Below are positions 26,855 through 35,342 of a DNA stretch of 64,000 bases, piece by piece. Source of the DNA: CAYFTL01 sp964346145 (lineage in GTDB: Bacteria; Bacillota; Clostridia; Christensenellales; Aristaeellaceae); NCBI GenBank assembly GCA_964346145.1, contig CAYFTL010000001.1, positions 120,006-184,005 on the forward strand, in the 5' to 3' direction. Each line of letters opens with the position of its first letter. The first letter of the stretch is position 1. The notes under the pieces were generated by a model. That model did no database searches. It saw nothing but the letters and a program-made list of their open reading frames with translations, and was not told where the DNA came from. The translations under genes were made by a program, and so were the position numbers.

Positions 26855-26916
26855 AACCACCCCATGAAAGAACGTCTTCCCACGCAGAAAACATTGGATT
26901 ATGAAATTATAATCAA

Positions 26917-26954
26917 AAAAAACGCCGGAGAATTTCTCTCTTCCGGCGTTTTTT
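26917..26954. terminator. bidirectional terminator between dapL and the second MerR gene
   Basis: AACGCCGGA (26921-26929) pairs with TCCGGCGTT (26942-26950), with A and T runs on the two sides. Confidence 0.85.
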
Positions 26955-26962
26955 GTCTATCC

Positions 26963-27955
26963 TTATTTTTCTTTTATCGGAATCAGCAAATCAAGCTGCA
27001 ACACTTTGTCCAACTCTTCATTTGACAACCTATAATTGTTTATACAATTCAAATGTTCTTCCAGCAACCCGTTCATTCGTTCTCCACCATCGTCGATAAG
27101 GTTTGGGGCATATTTATCATGCTTGTGCGCCCAATCCCATAACCATCCCCACTCCTCAAATGCGCCCATCGGGATCATGTGCGCTGCGTATAGCCCACCC
27201 TCAAATCGTTTTTTCGTAAGCGGCGAAGGTACTTCTAAGTCATCAGGAATCGTAACCCATCGTTCATATCCGTGGTCACTTCCATCTGACTGAGAACCGT
27301 TGGGGTGATTGAAGCCGTAGTGACGAAAATCAGGTTTTACGCTGGGCAATTCACTTTTTTCAATGAAATTCCGAATCAAATTCTGGGTTTCCAGCTCCGG
27401 AAATCCGCCTACACAGCGGGCCGCCGCTACCGTTGACGGCGGCAAATAAACGATACGCACATCCTTATCAGCCAACTTACCCAAGCTTTCTCTCGCCTTT
27501 TCCAAATCAGCCATAGTTTTGTCCTCCTTGATATTTATTTTCGTAACGGTTAATGAATCAACAATGTCAAGAATAGAAACGTCATCAAGCAGAACGATGT
27601 TTATATCGACGGGCGCAGCCTCGTTCAACCGTACGATGAACGTGTTTAAAATGGATCTTATCGTGGACAGTGCCCTAATTTCGTCATCCACTTCACTAAG
27701 GTTTTTACGAAATACATCAATTATTTCTGCCATGCTTTCGCTTTCAAGAATTTTTGAAATCTGCTTCAGCGGAATCCTTAGTTTCCGCAGCACAACAATC
27801 TGCTGCACCCGCTGAACAGCGCGCTCGTCATATACGCGATAGGCGTAATCATCCTTTTTAATGCTTCTAAGAAGCCCTATCTGTTCGTAGTATCGAAGTG
27901 CGCGGGTCGAAACATTGAAAGTTTTTGACACCTCAGAAATTGTCACCAAATCCAT
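26963..27955 (-). CDS. MerR-family regulator with GyrI-like effector domain
   Basis: 330 aa. Residues 3-70 are the MerR helix-turn-helix (ISEVSKTFNVSTRALRYYEQIGLL), then a coiled coil. The second half looks like an AraC-effector/GyrI-like domain (YERWVTIPDDLEVP, FEGGLYAAHMIPMGAFEEW), which in relatives binds small hydrophobic or cationic molecules. The start at 27955 has GGTGGG upstream. Its promoter has a 19-bp spacer, as for the first MerR gene, so autoregulation is likely. No target gene is adjacent. Confidence 0.85.
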   Translation of the reverse strand: MDLVTISEVSKTFNVSTRALRYYEQIGLLRSIKKDDYAYRVYDERAVQRVQQIVVLRKLRIPLKQISKILESESMAEIIDVFRKNLSEVDDEIRALSTIRSILNTFIVRLNEAAPVDINIVLLDDVSILDIVDSLTVTKINIKEDKTMADLEKARESLGKLADKDVRIVYLPPSTVAAARCVGGFPELETQNLIRNFIEKSELPSVKPDFRHYGFNHPNGSQSDGSDHGYERWVTIPDDLEVPSPLTKKRFEGGLYAAHMIPMGAFEEWGWLWDWAHKHDKYAPNLIDDGGERMNGLLEEHLNCINNYRLSNEELDKVLQLDLLIPIKEK

Positions 27956-27977
27956 ATCGTTCCCACCTTTCAATACC

Positions 27978-28008
27978 ATTATAAAGCGCGACATCGCGTC
28001 AAAGTCAA
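27978..28008 (-). promoter_or_regulatory. MerR-type promoter (19-bp spacer)
   Basis: Minus strand: TTGACT (28003-28008), 19-bp spacer, TATAAT (27978-27983). The spacer carries GCGCGACATCGCGTC, with partial dyad symmetry. Confidence 0.7.
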
Positions 28009-28215
28009 TAGCGATTGTGTTGTTACGCTTATTTACTGAGCATCCGCTTCGCGACACCCTTGGCCGACTGGGCACACCTTTGGTTTGCACCTTTACTAAT
28101 CCACCAGGTTCTCTTTACATTCATATGTATTTCTTTGCTCGTTTTCCCGCTCCGTCCCACCTCTGTACATCAGCATATTTTCAAAAAACTTAACCCTTTA
28201 GATGAGCTTCCACTA

Positions 28216-28244
28216 TTGTGTGGGCATATAATTCATGATATAAT
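28216..28244 (+). promoter_or_regulatory. carAB promoter
   Basis: TTGTGT (28216-28221), 17-bp spacer, perfect TATAAT (28239-28244). Transcription would start near 28251. Confidence 0.75.
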
Positions 28245-28260
28245 TTTCGGAAGGATCAGG

Positions 28261-28298
28261 GCGCGCAGGCTTGGGCTTAGCCCTCGTCGTGCGCTTTT
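28261..28298 (+). terminator. terminator-like hairpin in the carAB leader (possible attenuator)
   Basis: GCGCGC (28261-28266) pairs with GTGCGC (28289-28294), with an inner GGGC/GCCC hairpin and a TTTTGTTGT tail. It lies between the promoter and the ribosome binding site. No consensus PyrR-binding stem-loop is evident, so the mechanism is open. Confidence 0.5.
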
Positions 28299-28324
28299 GT
28301 TGTATCATTAAAGGAGGCTGAAGT

Positions 28325-29380
28325 ATGGCTTGGTTGCTTCTTGAGGACGGTAGCAAATTTCAGGGGAATCTTATCGGCTCCCCGCAAGAAACCCTCGGCG
28401 AAGTGGTTTTCAACACCAGCATGTGTGGCTATCAGGAAATTCTTACCGATCCGGCCTGTCACGGGCAAATTGTCGTTATGACTTATCCCATGATCGGAAA
28501 TTACGGCATTAATTCCATCGATTCCGAATCCGATATTATTCATCCAACAGCATTAATCATTCATGAACACTGCGACCATCCGTCTAATTGGCAAAATCAG
28601 TTAACGGTGGGCGCTTTTTTAAAGCAAAAAAATGTTGTTGCCCTTACGGGCGTGGATACCCGAGCACTGACCCGTCACATACGCAAGCATGGCTCAATGC
28701 ACGGTATGATCCTGGTTGATAAACCGAATGATGCCGCTTTTGCCGAGTTGAAGGATTTCAAACCCCAAATCGACATCGCCAGCATAGGCTGTCAGCAAAC
28801 GTACACGCTGGGCGGCACAGGTGCGCATCTGGCGGTGATCGACTTGGGCGCAAGAAAGAGCCTGCTCCGTTCGCTGCTGGATCGCAGCTGCAAGCTAACC
28901 GTGTTTCCGCCTAGCGTTACCGCCGAACAGATCGCACAAATCAACCCCGACGGCATCGTAATCGGGGGCGGTACAGGCGATCCCAACCAGATGCCCGATC
29001 TTGTAAACACATTAAAGCAGCTGCTGTACGGCAAGCCTTTGCTGGGGATTGAGTTGGGGCTGCATCTGCTGACCCTGGCGGCAGGCGGCGAGGTCGTCAA
29101 GCAAAAATATGGCCACCACGGCAACCAGCCGGTGAAAGATTTGCAAGCCAACCGCTGCTTCATCACCGCCCAGCACCATATTTACGAAATTAACGCCCAG
29201 TCTTTGCCCGAAAAGTTCGAAGTTAGCCATAGAAACTGGAACGACCAGGGCATCGAAGGATTGCGCCTGAAAAACAGTATGGCCTGGGGGCTGCAGTTCC
29301 AGCCCGAATACGGCATGCAAGATGGCGGCTATCTGCTGGATGAGTTCGTAAACATGGCACAATCATCGAAGGAGGAATAA
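28325..29380 (+). CDS. carA: carbamoyl phosphate synthetase small subunit, glutaminase residues missing
   Basis: 351 aa, normal length for CarA. Two domains are present: the N-terminal small-subunit domain (residues 1-150, with TSMCGYQEILTDP and TGVDTRALTRHIR) and a class I glutamine amidotransferase-like domain (165-345). But the nucleophile elbow reads GIELGLHLL (Glu243 in place of Cys, Leu246 in place of His) and the second catalytic motif reads LQFQPEYG (Gln326 in place of His); Glu328 is kept. The oxyanion strand is GGGTGDP instead of SNGPGDP. It should not hydrolyse glutamine. It is 3 bases upstream of carB. Frame is intact throughout. Confidence 0.93.
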   Translation: MAWLLLEDGSKFQGNLIGSPQETLGEVVFNTSMCGYQEILTDPACHGQIVVMTYPMIGNYGINSIDSESDIIHPTALIIHEHCDHPSNWQNQLTVGAFLKQKNVVALTGVDTRALTRHIRKHGSMHGMILVDKPNDAAFAELKDFKPQIDIASIGCQQTYTLGGTGAHLAVIDLGARKSLLRSLLDRSCKLTVFPPSVTAEQIAQINPDGIVIGGGTGDPNQMPDLVNTLKQLLYGKPLLGIELGLHLLTLAAGGEVVKQKYGHHGNQPVKDLQANRCFITAQHHIYEINAQSLPEKFEVSHRNWNDQGIEGLRLKNSMAWGLQFQPEYGMQDGGYLLDEFVNMAQSSKEE

Positions 29381-29383
29381 ACT

Positions 29384-32300
29384 TTGCCTAAACGTTCGGA
29401 TATTAAAAAAGTTTTGGTCATCGGCTCGGGTCCCATCGTTATCGGTCAGGCCGCCGAATTTGACTATGCGGGCACACAAGCCTGCCGCGTATTAAAGGAA
29501 GAAGGCATTGAGGTGGTGTTGGTCAACTCCAACCCCGCCACCATCATGACCGACACTCACATTGCCGACAAAGTTTATTTGGAACCTTTGAACGCAGAAA
29601 CCATCACCGAAATCATAAAAAAAGAAAAGCCGGATAGCTTGTTGCCCACGCTGGGCGGCCAGACCGGCTTAAATTTGGCGGTCGAGCTGTACGAAAGCGG
29701 CGTGCTCGAAGAGCTGAACGTGGAGCTGCTGGGCACCCGGGTCGACAGCATTCGCAAGTCGGAAGACCGGGAAGAATTCAAAGAAACCATGGACGCAATC
29801 GGAGAGCCTACCATCCGCTCCATCATTGCGACCGACATCCACAGCGCAGTTCAATTTGGCCGGGAAGAAGGCTATCCACTAATCATTCGGCCGGCGTATA
29901 CGCTGGGCGGAACCGGCGGCGGCATCGTAGACAACGAGCAAGAGCTTATACAAATGGCTCAAGACGGCATTCGCGCCAGCCGCGTAAACCAGATTCTGGT
30001 GGAAAAATCGGTAGCTGGCTGGAAGGAAATCGAGTTTGAAGTCATGCGTGACGCGGTAGGCAATTGCATCACCGTCTGTTCCATGGAAAACTTTGATCCC
30101 GTGGGCGTTCACACCGGCGACTCCATCGTGGTGGCGCCCACCCAAACCCTGCGCAACGAAGAATTGCAAATGCTGCGCTCAGCGTCGCTGAACATCATCA
30201 ACGCGCTTGAAATCGAAGGCGGTTGCAATTGTCAGTTCGCTCTGGATCCCAACAGCATGCAATACTACGTGATCGAGGTAAACCCCCGCGTCAGCCGTTC
30301 CTCTGCGCTAGCCTCCAAGGCTACCGGTTACCCCATCGCCAAGGTGGCCACCCGCATCGCCATCGGCTACCAGCTGGACGAAATCAAAAATGCAGTCACG
30401 GGCAGCACTTTCGCCTGCGCCGAACCGGTGCTCGATTACATCGTGGTGAAAATCCCCCGCTGGCCCTTCGACAAGTTTACCCAGGCCGACAAACACATTG
30501 GCACCCGCATGAAGGCCACCGGCGAGGTTATGGCCATCGGCGACAGCTTTGAATTAGCACTGAACAAAGCCATCCGCTCGCTAGAGCTAGGCTGCTATTC
30601 GCTGGATTTTAACTACAGCGCTTACAGCGATGAAGCCATCTATGAAATGATTAAAGTGCCCAACAGCGACCGCTTGTTCGCCATCGCCGAGGCTTTAAGG
30701 CGCAGAAAGTCGGTTCAGGAAATCTGCGAGATTACCAGAATCGACCCCTGGTTCATGAACAAGTTGGCTGACCTGGTCGCCCTCGAAGAGCGTGTGCGCC
30801 AAACTCCTTTCTCCGATTGGACCGCAGAGTTCATGGCCGAAGTAAAGCAAAACGGAATTTGCGACAAAGCCATCTCCAAATTCCAGCAGGTCAGCGAAAG
30901 CGAAGTACGCAAGCTGCGCCACAGGTTTGAGTTGCGCCCCGCCTACCGCACGGTGGATACCTGTGCCGGCGAGTTTGAGGCTGTAAGCCCATACTACTAC
31001 AGCTGCTACCAAGACGCCTCAGAAGCCGGTAAGCCCAACGAAAACACCGTGGTGGTCTTGGGCTCCGGCCCTATCCGCATCGGTCAAGGCGTAGAATTTG
31101 ATTATTGCAGCGTGCACTGCGCCTGGGCGCTTAAAGATGCGGGCTACCGCACCGTAATCATCAACAATAACCCCGAAACCGTTTCTACTGACTTCGATAC
31201 CTCGGACCGGTTGTACTTTGAACCTCTAACCGAAGAGGACGTGCTGGAAATACTGGATATCGAAAAGCCCATAGGCGTGGTGTGCCAATTCGGCGGCCAA
31301 ACCGCCATCAAACTGGCCAAGGCGGTGGAAAACGCCGGTTACAAAATTTTGGGAACCGCCCTGGCCGATATCGACGCAGCCGAGGACCGCGAGCTTTTTG
31401 ATGCATTGCTGGAAAAGCTGAGCATCGATCGGCCCAAGGGCACTACGGTCTTTACCGAAGAGGAGGCCATTGCGGCAGCCAATCAGCTGGGTTATCCGGT
31501 GTTGGTGCGGCCAAGTTATGTGCTGGGCGGCCAGGGCATGGAGATTGCTTACGACGATAAAAACTTGAGCGAATACATGCGCATCATCAACCTGTCCGAG
31601 CAGGAGCACCCCATTTTGATCGACAAATACCTGATGGGCAGCGAACTGGAAGTGGATGCCATTTGCGACGGTGAAAACGTGCTGATCCCGGGCGTAATGG
31701 AGCACGTGGAACGGGCGGGCGTCCACTCGGGCGACTCGATCTCGGTCTATCCGCCCCAAAACCTCACCGACTCGATCCGCGACCGCATTGTTGAGCTGAC
31801 CACCGCTCTGGCCAGGGGCCTGAACGTAAAAGGTCTGGTCAACATTCAGTTTATAGCCCACGATAACGAGCTATACGTAATCGAAGTCAACCCCCGCTCC
31901 AGCCGCACCATCCCCTACATCTCCAAGATTACGGGGTTGCCAGTAGTAAAGCTGGGCGTGCAGGCCTCCTTGGGGCAAAAATTGACCGATCTGGACTATG
32001 GCATCGGCTTATATCCAGCGCCCGACATCACCGCGGTGAAAGTGCCCGTGTTCTCCTTTGAAAAGCTGCCGGGCGTAGAGGTCAGCTTAGGACCCGAGAT
32101 GAAGTCTACCGGCGAAGTGTTGGGATTGGGCAGCACCGTCAGGGAAGCGCTTATCAAAGGCTTCTCAGCTGCCGGCTTTAAGGTAAAACCGGGCGGGGTG
32201 CTGTTCTCGGTCACCAAGGACGACCGCGCCGAAGTGCTGCCCATCGCCCGCGCCTTTCACGATTTGGGCTACACCATATATGGCACGCCGGGCACGGCCA

Positions 32301-32593
32301 AGTTCCTGGCCATACACGGAGGCATGCTGGCCACGGCGGTGCCCAAGTTGAGCCAGGCATCGGATCTGCTCACCGATTTGATTAAAGACGGAACCCTCGG
32401 GCTAATCGTCATCACCGCCACCCACGGACGCGAGCCCGAACGCGATGGTTTCCAGATTCGCCGCGCGGCCGTGGAATGCGGCATCGACTGCATCACCAGT
32501 CTCGATACCGCACAGGCCTTAGCCTCTTCCATGGCCGTAACCGAATCGGTTCCGGTTGTCGAGTTAAACGAAATCAGGTTTGGCCATAGGTAA
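29384..32593 (+). CDS. carB: carbamoyl phosphate synthetase large subunit
   Basis: Makes carbamoyl phosphate from bicarbonate, ammonia and two ATP for pyrimidine and arginine synthesis. 1069 aa with two homologous ATP-grasp halves (GSGPIVIGQAAEFDYAGTQ near residue 13; GSGPIRIGQGVEFDYC near residue 560), each with its KVxxLGGQT-type loop and ENP/NPR-type metal site (EVNPRVSRSSALASK, EVNPRSSRT). The C-terminal MGS-like domain (about 935-1069, PGTAKFL) is the regulatory part. Start is TTG behind AAGGAGG, 3 bases after carA. All motifs look complete, unlike carA. Confidence 0.97.
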   Translation: MPKRSDIKKVLVIGSGPIVIGQAAEFDYAGTQACRVLKEEGIEVVLVNSNPATIMTDTHIADKVYLEPLNAETITEIIKKEKPDSLLPTLGGQTGLNLAVELYESGVLEELNVELLGTRVDSIRKSEDREEFKETMDAIGEPTIRSIIATDIHSAVQFGREEGYPLIIRPAYTLGGTGGGIVDNEQELIQMAQDGIRASRVNQILVEKSVAGWKEIEFEVMRDAVGNCITVCSMENFDPVGVHTGDSIVVAPTQTLRNEELQMLRSASLNIINALEIEGGCNCQFALDPNSMQYYVIEVNPRVSRSSALASKATGYPIAKVATRIAIGYQLDEIKNAVTGSTFACAEPVLDYIVVKIPRWPFDKFTQADKHIGTRMKATGEVMAIGDSFELALNKAIRSLELGCYSLDFNYSAYSDEAIYEMIKVPNSDRLFAIAEALRRRKSVQEICEITRIDPWFMNKLADLVALEERVRQTPFSDWTAEFMAEVKQNGICDKAISKFQQVSESEVRKLRHRFELRPAYRTVDTCAGEFEAVSPYYYSCYQDASEAGKPNENTVVVLGSGPIRIGQGVEFDYCSVHCAWALKDAGYRTVIINNNPETVSTDFDTSDRLYFEPLTEEDVLEILDIEKPIGVVCQFGGQTAIKLAKAVENAGYKILGTALADIDAAEDRELFDALLEKLSIDRPKGTTVFTEEEAIAAANQLGYPVLVRPSYVLGGQGMEIAYDDKNLSEYMRIINLSEQEHPILIDKYLMGSELEVDAICDGENVLIPGVMEHVERAGVHSGDSISVYPPQNLTDSIRDRIVELTTALARGLNVKGLVNIQFIAHDNELYVIEVNPRSSRTIPYISKITGLPVVKLGVQASLGQKLTDLDYGIGLYPAPDITAVKVPVFSFEKLPGVEVSLGPEMKSTGEVLGLGSTVREALIKGFSAAGFKVKPGGVLFSVTKDDRAEVLPIARAFHDLGYTIYGTPGTAKFLAIHGGMLATAVPKLSQASDLLTDLIKDGTLGLIVITATHGREPERDGFQIRRAAVECGIDCITSLDTAQALASSMAVTESVPVVELNEIRFGHR

Positions 32594-32618
32594 TCGTATC
32601 TACACCATCAAAAATCAT

Positions 32619-32660
32619 AAAAAGATAAGGAAGCCCAACAATAGGCTTCCTTATCTTTTT
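32619..32660. terminator. bidirectional terminator between carB and the deacetylase gene
   Basis: 17-bp perfect stem (32619-32635 with 32644-32660) with A and T runs at the ends. It overlaps the stop codon region of the deacetylase gene. Confidence 0.9.
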
Positions 32661-33825
32661 ATTCGACCCCTAGCAACTTTTTCTGCTGCTCGGCAGGCAG
32701 TTTGCCGTCCGGTTCATATCCTACACTCTTCTGCCAGGCCTTGGCCGCCGCTTCGGTTTCCTTGCCAAAGGTGCCAGTCGGATCCTTATCAAAAAATCCC
32801 AACTCGGCCAGCTTAACCTGCACTTCATACACCCCATAAGCATAGGTAGTTCTCTTCAGCATCTTGTAATCTTTCTCGTATGGTTCCAGCGGCGGCGGCG
32901 TCCGGTTATCCAACGGTTCATCAATCTCTACAACCGCATTTTCTTCGTAGCCAAACATTTCGTTTAGCGTCACCAGTTTGTAGCCTTGCTCTGCCGCATA
33001 GGGAATAAACTGCTTTAATAGTTTCAAATCCTTGTCGGTGGTGTGAAACAAATAGATTTCACCGGGCGCAAGCGATTTTTTCAGCTTATTAATATTTGAA
33101 TTTCCGCTAACACTCCAGTGTGCTATGCCATAATATCCCAACTGCCTGCTGTAAGCATGGGTGCGCAAATCCTGATGGCTGTCCCCTCCTTTGGGCCTGA
33201 GAAAGTGCACGCGGTAATCGGCACCGAACATCTTATCTAGCGCCGCATCCTGACGAAACACTTCCTTTTCCATCTGCCGATCGGTCCGATCGTGCAATCC
33301 ACTATGGCTATATGTATGGTTTTCAATCTCAAAACCGTTATCGTGAGCGTACAGCAACACCTCTTGCAACCTCGATCTGCTAAGCAGCTTACCAATCGGG
33401 AATATAGTTAACTTCCCATTCGCTTGTAGCGCTGTATCCACAATTTCGCGCAAGTTTTCAGTTTGAAAGCAATCGTCCACCGTGATTGCAATAATCTTTT
33501 CGTCTGTTACAGCTTTCTTCAGCACCGGCAAATACCCTTTGCTCATCGGTTCAGATGCTAGATTTACATGCGAATTCGAATGCTCTTGCGCCGCAGTGTT
33601 TGCCACTTGTGTTTGAAGCGTTTCTACAGTTTCCTCTACAGCCAAGGTCGGTTCCACACTTGCCGTCTCCTGCGCAGCGATTAGAATTTGCTCGGGCTGA
33701 GACCGCCCCTTCGCATTGATCAGCGAAATTGTCGTAATCAATATCAATGCCAAAATTCCAATAGTCACAACAGTAAGTAGCCTTCTTTTTCTTACTCGAT
33801 AACGCCTGCGAGAGTGCCCTTGCAT
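32659..33825 (-). CDS. polysaccharide deacetylase family protein with peptidoglycan-binding-like tail
   Basis: Membrane-anchored cell-wall enzyme, 388 aa. A signal anchor lies at residues about 16-38, then a Ser/Thr/Glu-rich linker, then a NodB-type domain from about 110: ITVDDCF (the usual TFDDG is altered), the zinc motif HTYSHSGLH and the substrate motif RPKGGDS. Residues 345-388 resemble a peptidoglycan-binding module (VQVKLAELGFFDKDPTG, AAAKAWQKSVG), like those of the 7140-8813 lipoprotein. It probably deacetylates wall sugars or esters, but the variant first motif leaves activity uncertain. Confidence 0.82.
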   Translation of the reverse strand: MQGHSRRRYRVRKRRLLTVVTIGILALILITTISLINAKGRSQPEQILIAAQETASVEPTLAVEETVETLQTQVANTAAQEHSNSHVNLASEPMSKGYLPVLKKAVTDEKIIAITVDDCFQTENLREIVDTALQANGKLTIFPIGKLLSRSRLQEVLLYAHDNGFEIENHTYSHSGLHDRTDRQMEKEVFRQDAALDKMFGADYRVHFLRPKGGDSHQDLRTHAYSRQLGYYGIAHWSVSGNSNINKLKKSLAPGEIYLFHTTDKDLKLLKQFIPYAAEQGYKLVTLNEMFGYEENAVVEIDEPLDNRTPPPLEPYEKDYKMLKRTTYAYGVYEVQVKLAELGFFDKDPTGTFGKETEAAAKAWQKSVGYEPDGKLPAEQQKKLLGVE

Positions 33826-33896
33826 TTACATACTCCTATTGCTCAATATTTTCCATCTATAAAACAATCAATGTCAAAATTTCATGTTCAAATAGT

Positions 33897-33925
33897 ATCT
33901 TATATGGATTTTTGCTTTACTTCAA
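33897..33925 (-). promoter_or_regulatory. possible promoter of the deacetylase gene
   Basis: Minus strand: TTGAAG (33920-33925), 17-bp spacer, TAAGAT (33897-33902). Moderate match. Confidence 0.4.
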
Positions 33926-34071
33926 GAGTCCGTTTGCTTTGTAATCAAATCTTAGTATTTGTATAATAATTACACCAAGCAAAGTTTTTCCTCTTCTCTA
34001 TCAGGGACGAACCCAACATCAATATAGTTGCACTACGTTTTTATAAACTACTCCTCCTATTTTGAAGCACC

Positions 34072-34099
34072 TTGCACACAATACTCTTTCGAGTATAAT
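34072..34099 (+). promoter_or_regulatory. promoter of the small ACT-like gene
   Basis: TTGCAC (34072-34077), 16-bp spacer, TATAAT (34094-34099), about 33 bases before the ATG. Confidence 0.7.
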
Positions 34100-34132
34100 A
34101 AATATAGAGGAATTTTAAAGGAGGATTTTTTT

Positions 34133-34393
34133 ATGTCGGCTTATTATGTAATCGGAATTCGTTTAAATCAACGAACTCAATCTTCCCAGGCGCTGCAAAC
34201 GGTACTCAGCAAATATGGTTGCAACATCAAAGCGCGCATCGGCTTGCATGAAACCCGCGATGATTTTTGCGCCAACGATGGCATAATTTTGTTGCACGCC
34301 TATGGCGACCAGGAAACCATTCAAAAAATGACCGATGAGCTATCGGCCATAGATCACTCCACCGTGAAACTTATGGACTTAAACAACGCATAA
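34133..34393 (+). CDS. small ACT-like protein (TM1266-type)
   Basis: 86 aa. The ATG is preceded by AAAGGAGG, so the 34028 start is rejected. The pattern YYVIGIRLNQRTQSSQALQ...SKYGCNIKARIGLHE...GIILLHAYGD...ELSAIDHSTVKLMDL looks like a beta-alpha-beta ferredoxin fold of the kind found in TM1266-like proteins, which are often named iron-only hydrogenase regulators. No hydrogenase gene is nearby, so I only assign the fold. It is a single gene with promoter and terminator. Confidence 0.7.
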   Translation: MSAYYVIGIRLNQRTQSSQALQTVLSKYGCNIKARIGLHETRDDFCANDGIILLHAYGDQETIQKMTDELSAIDHSTVKLMDLNNA

Positions 34394-34408
34394 ACGCATA
34401 GCTTTTTG

Positions 34409-34445
34409 AAAATGTTCGATAGACAAACATATCGAACATTTTTTA
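34409..34445 (+). terminator. terminator after the ACT-like gene
   Basis: 13-bp stem (34409-34421 with 34430-34442) with a T tail. Confidence 0.8.
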
Positions 34446-34504
34446 TACAAAAGCAAATTAAAAGCGATTATAAATTATAAGCGGAAAGGCACGAAAAAAA
34501 TCTT

Positions 34505-35200
34505 ATGCACTCAACAAAGAAAAATCTTCAGATAACACAATCGCTGCTCAACGGGAAATCTTTTGCCCTTTCCTACAGTGGCGGCAAGGACAGCTCCTTA
34601 GCATTATACCGTGCCATACGATGCGGTGGCATTCCCCGGCAACTCATTATGACTTACAACGTCAATGCAAACCGGTCCTGGTTCCACGGCGTGCCGGAAA
34701 AAGTCATCCGGCGGATTGAAGCTTCCTTGGGCATTCCCATCAAATTGGTTTATACAACCGGCGATGATTACACCGCTCAACTGGAAAACGCATTGGCTAC
34801 GCTAAAAGAGAACGAAGTACACTTTGCCTTGTTTGGAGATGTAGATATCCCTGACCATATTCAGTGGTGTACAGAACGTTGCCATAACGTCGATATGCAC
34901 GCTCACTTCCCACTTTTAAATGAATCCCGAGAGTCCCTCGTATACGAATTTATAGATAGCGGCTTTACCGCCCACATCACCACGATATACACCAGCCGGA
35001 TGAACAGAAAATACTTGGGCCAAGAACTGACGCGCAAACTGGTGGCCTCTATCGAAAGCGACGGAGTGGATATTTGCGGGGAATCCGGTGAGTTTCACAC
35101 CTTTGTTTCCGATGGTCCCACCTTTAAAAAACCGGTACCGCTTGAGTTTGGCAAGCCTATTGATCAAAATCAATACGCGATACTTCCCTTTCTGGAATGA
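34505..35200 (+). CDS. DUF71 / Dph6-like ATP pyrophosphatase
   Basis: 231-aa PP-loop ATPase of the diphthine-ammonia ligase (TIGR00290) type, with the PP-loop SYSGGKDSSLALYRA (residues about 23-37) and the family motif CGESGEFHTFVSDGPTF (about 195-211). Bacteria lack diphthamide, so here it more likely acts in another adenylation/amidation reaction. The ribosome binding site is weak (GGAAAGG, 16 bases from the ATG). It is transcribed alone, toward the ftsZ gene. Confidence 0.85.
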   Translation: MHSTKKNLQITQSLLNGKSFALSYSGGKDSSLALYRAIRCGGIPRQLIMTYNVNANRSWFHGVPEKVIRRIEASLGIPIKLVYTTGDDYTAQLENALATLKENEVHFALFGDVDIPDHIQWCTERCHNVDMHAHFPLLNESRESLVYEFIDSGFTAHITTIYTSRMNRKYLGQELTRKLVASIESDGVDICGESGEFHTFVSDGPTFKKPVPLEFGKPIDQNQYAILPFLE

Positions 35201-35279
35201 ACACCACATCAACAACCCAATCTACGCTTTTTCATTGGACGATTCGATATCCTTAAAAGAATAATATTGATTAATAAAG

Positions 35280-35316
35280 AAAATCCAACCGCAAATCTCT
35301 CCACGGTTGGATTTTT
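35280..35316 (-). terminator. ftsZ terminator
   Basis: AATCCAACCG (35282-35291) pairs with CGGTTGGATT (35304-35313), 27 bases after the ftsZ stop on the minus strand; minus-strand tail GATTTTC is short. Confidence 0.7.
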
Positions 35317-35342
35317 TCTGGTCTATACAAATATTGGTTGCC

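Larger units (their letters stand above)
27956..28324. other. 369-bp divergent region between the MerR gene and carA
   Basis: Contains the MerR promoter (27978-28008), the carAB promoter (28216-28244) and a hairpin leader (28261-28298). The stretch 28009-28215 shows nothing I can identify. Confidence 0.6.
33826..34132. other. 307-bp divergent intergenic region
   Basis: Promoters for both flanking genes are the only features I can support (33897-33925 minus, 34072-34099 plus). The middle is AT-rich and holds no coding frame of note. Confidence 0.5.

Noticed and set aside
28792..29166. Base error as the reason for the missing CarA residues
   Set aside because: The frame is intact, and changes are several separate codons (Cys, His, oxyanion loop), not one base.
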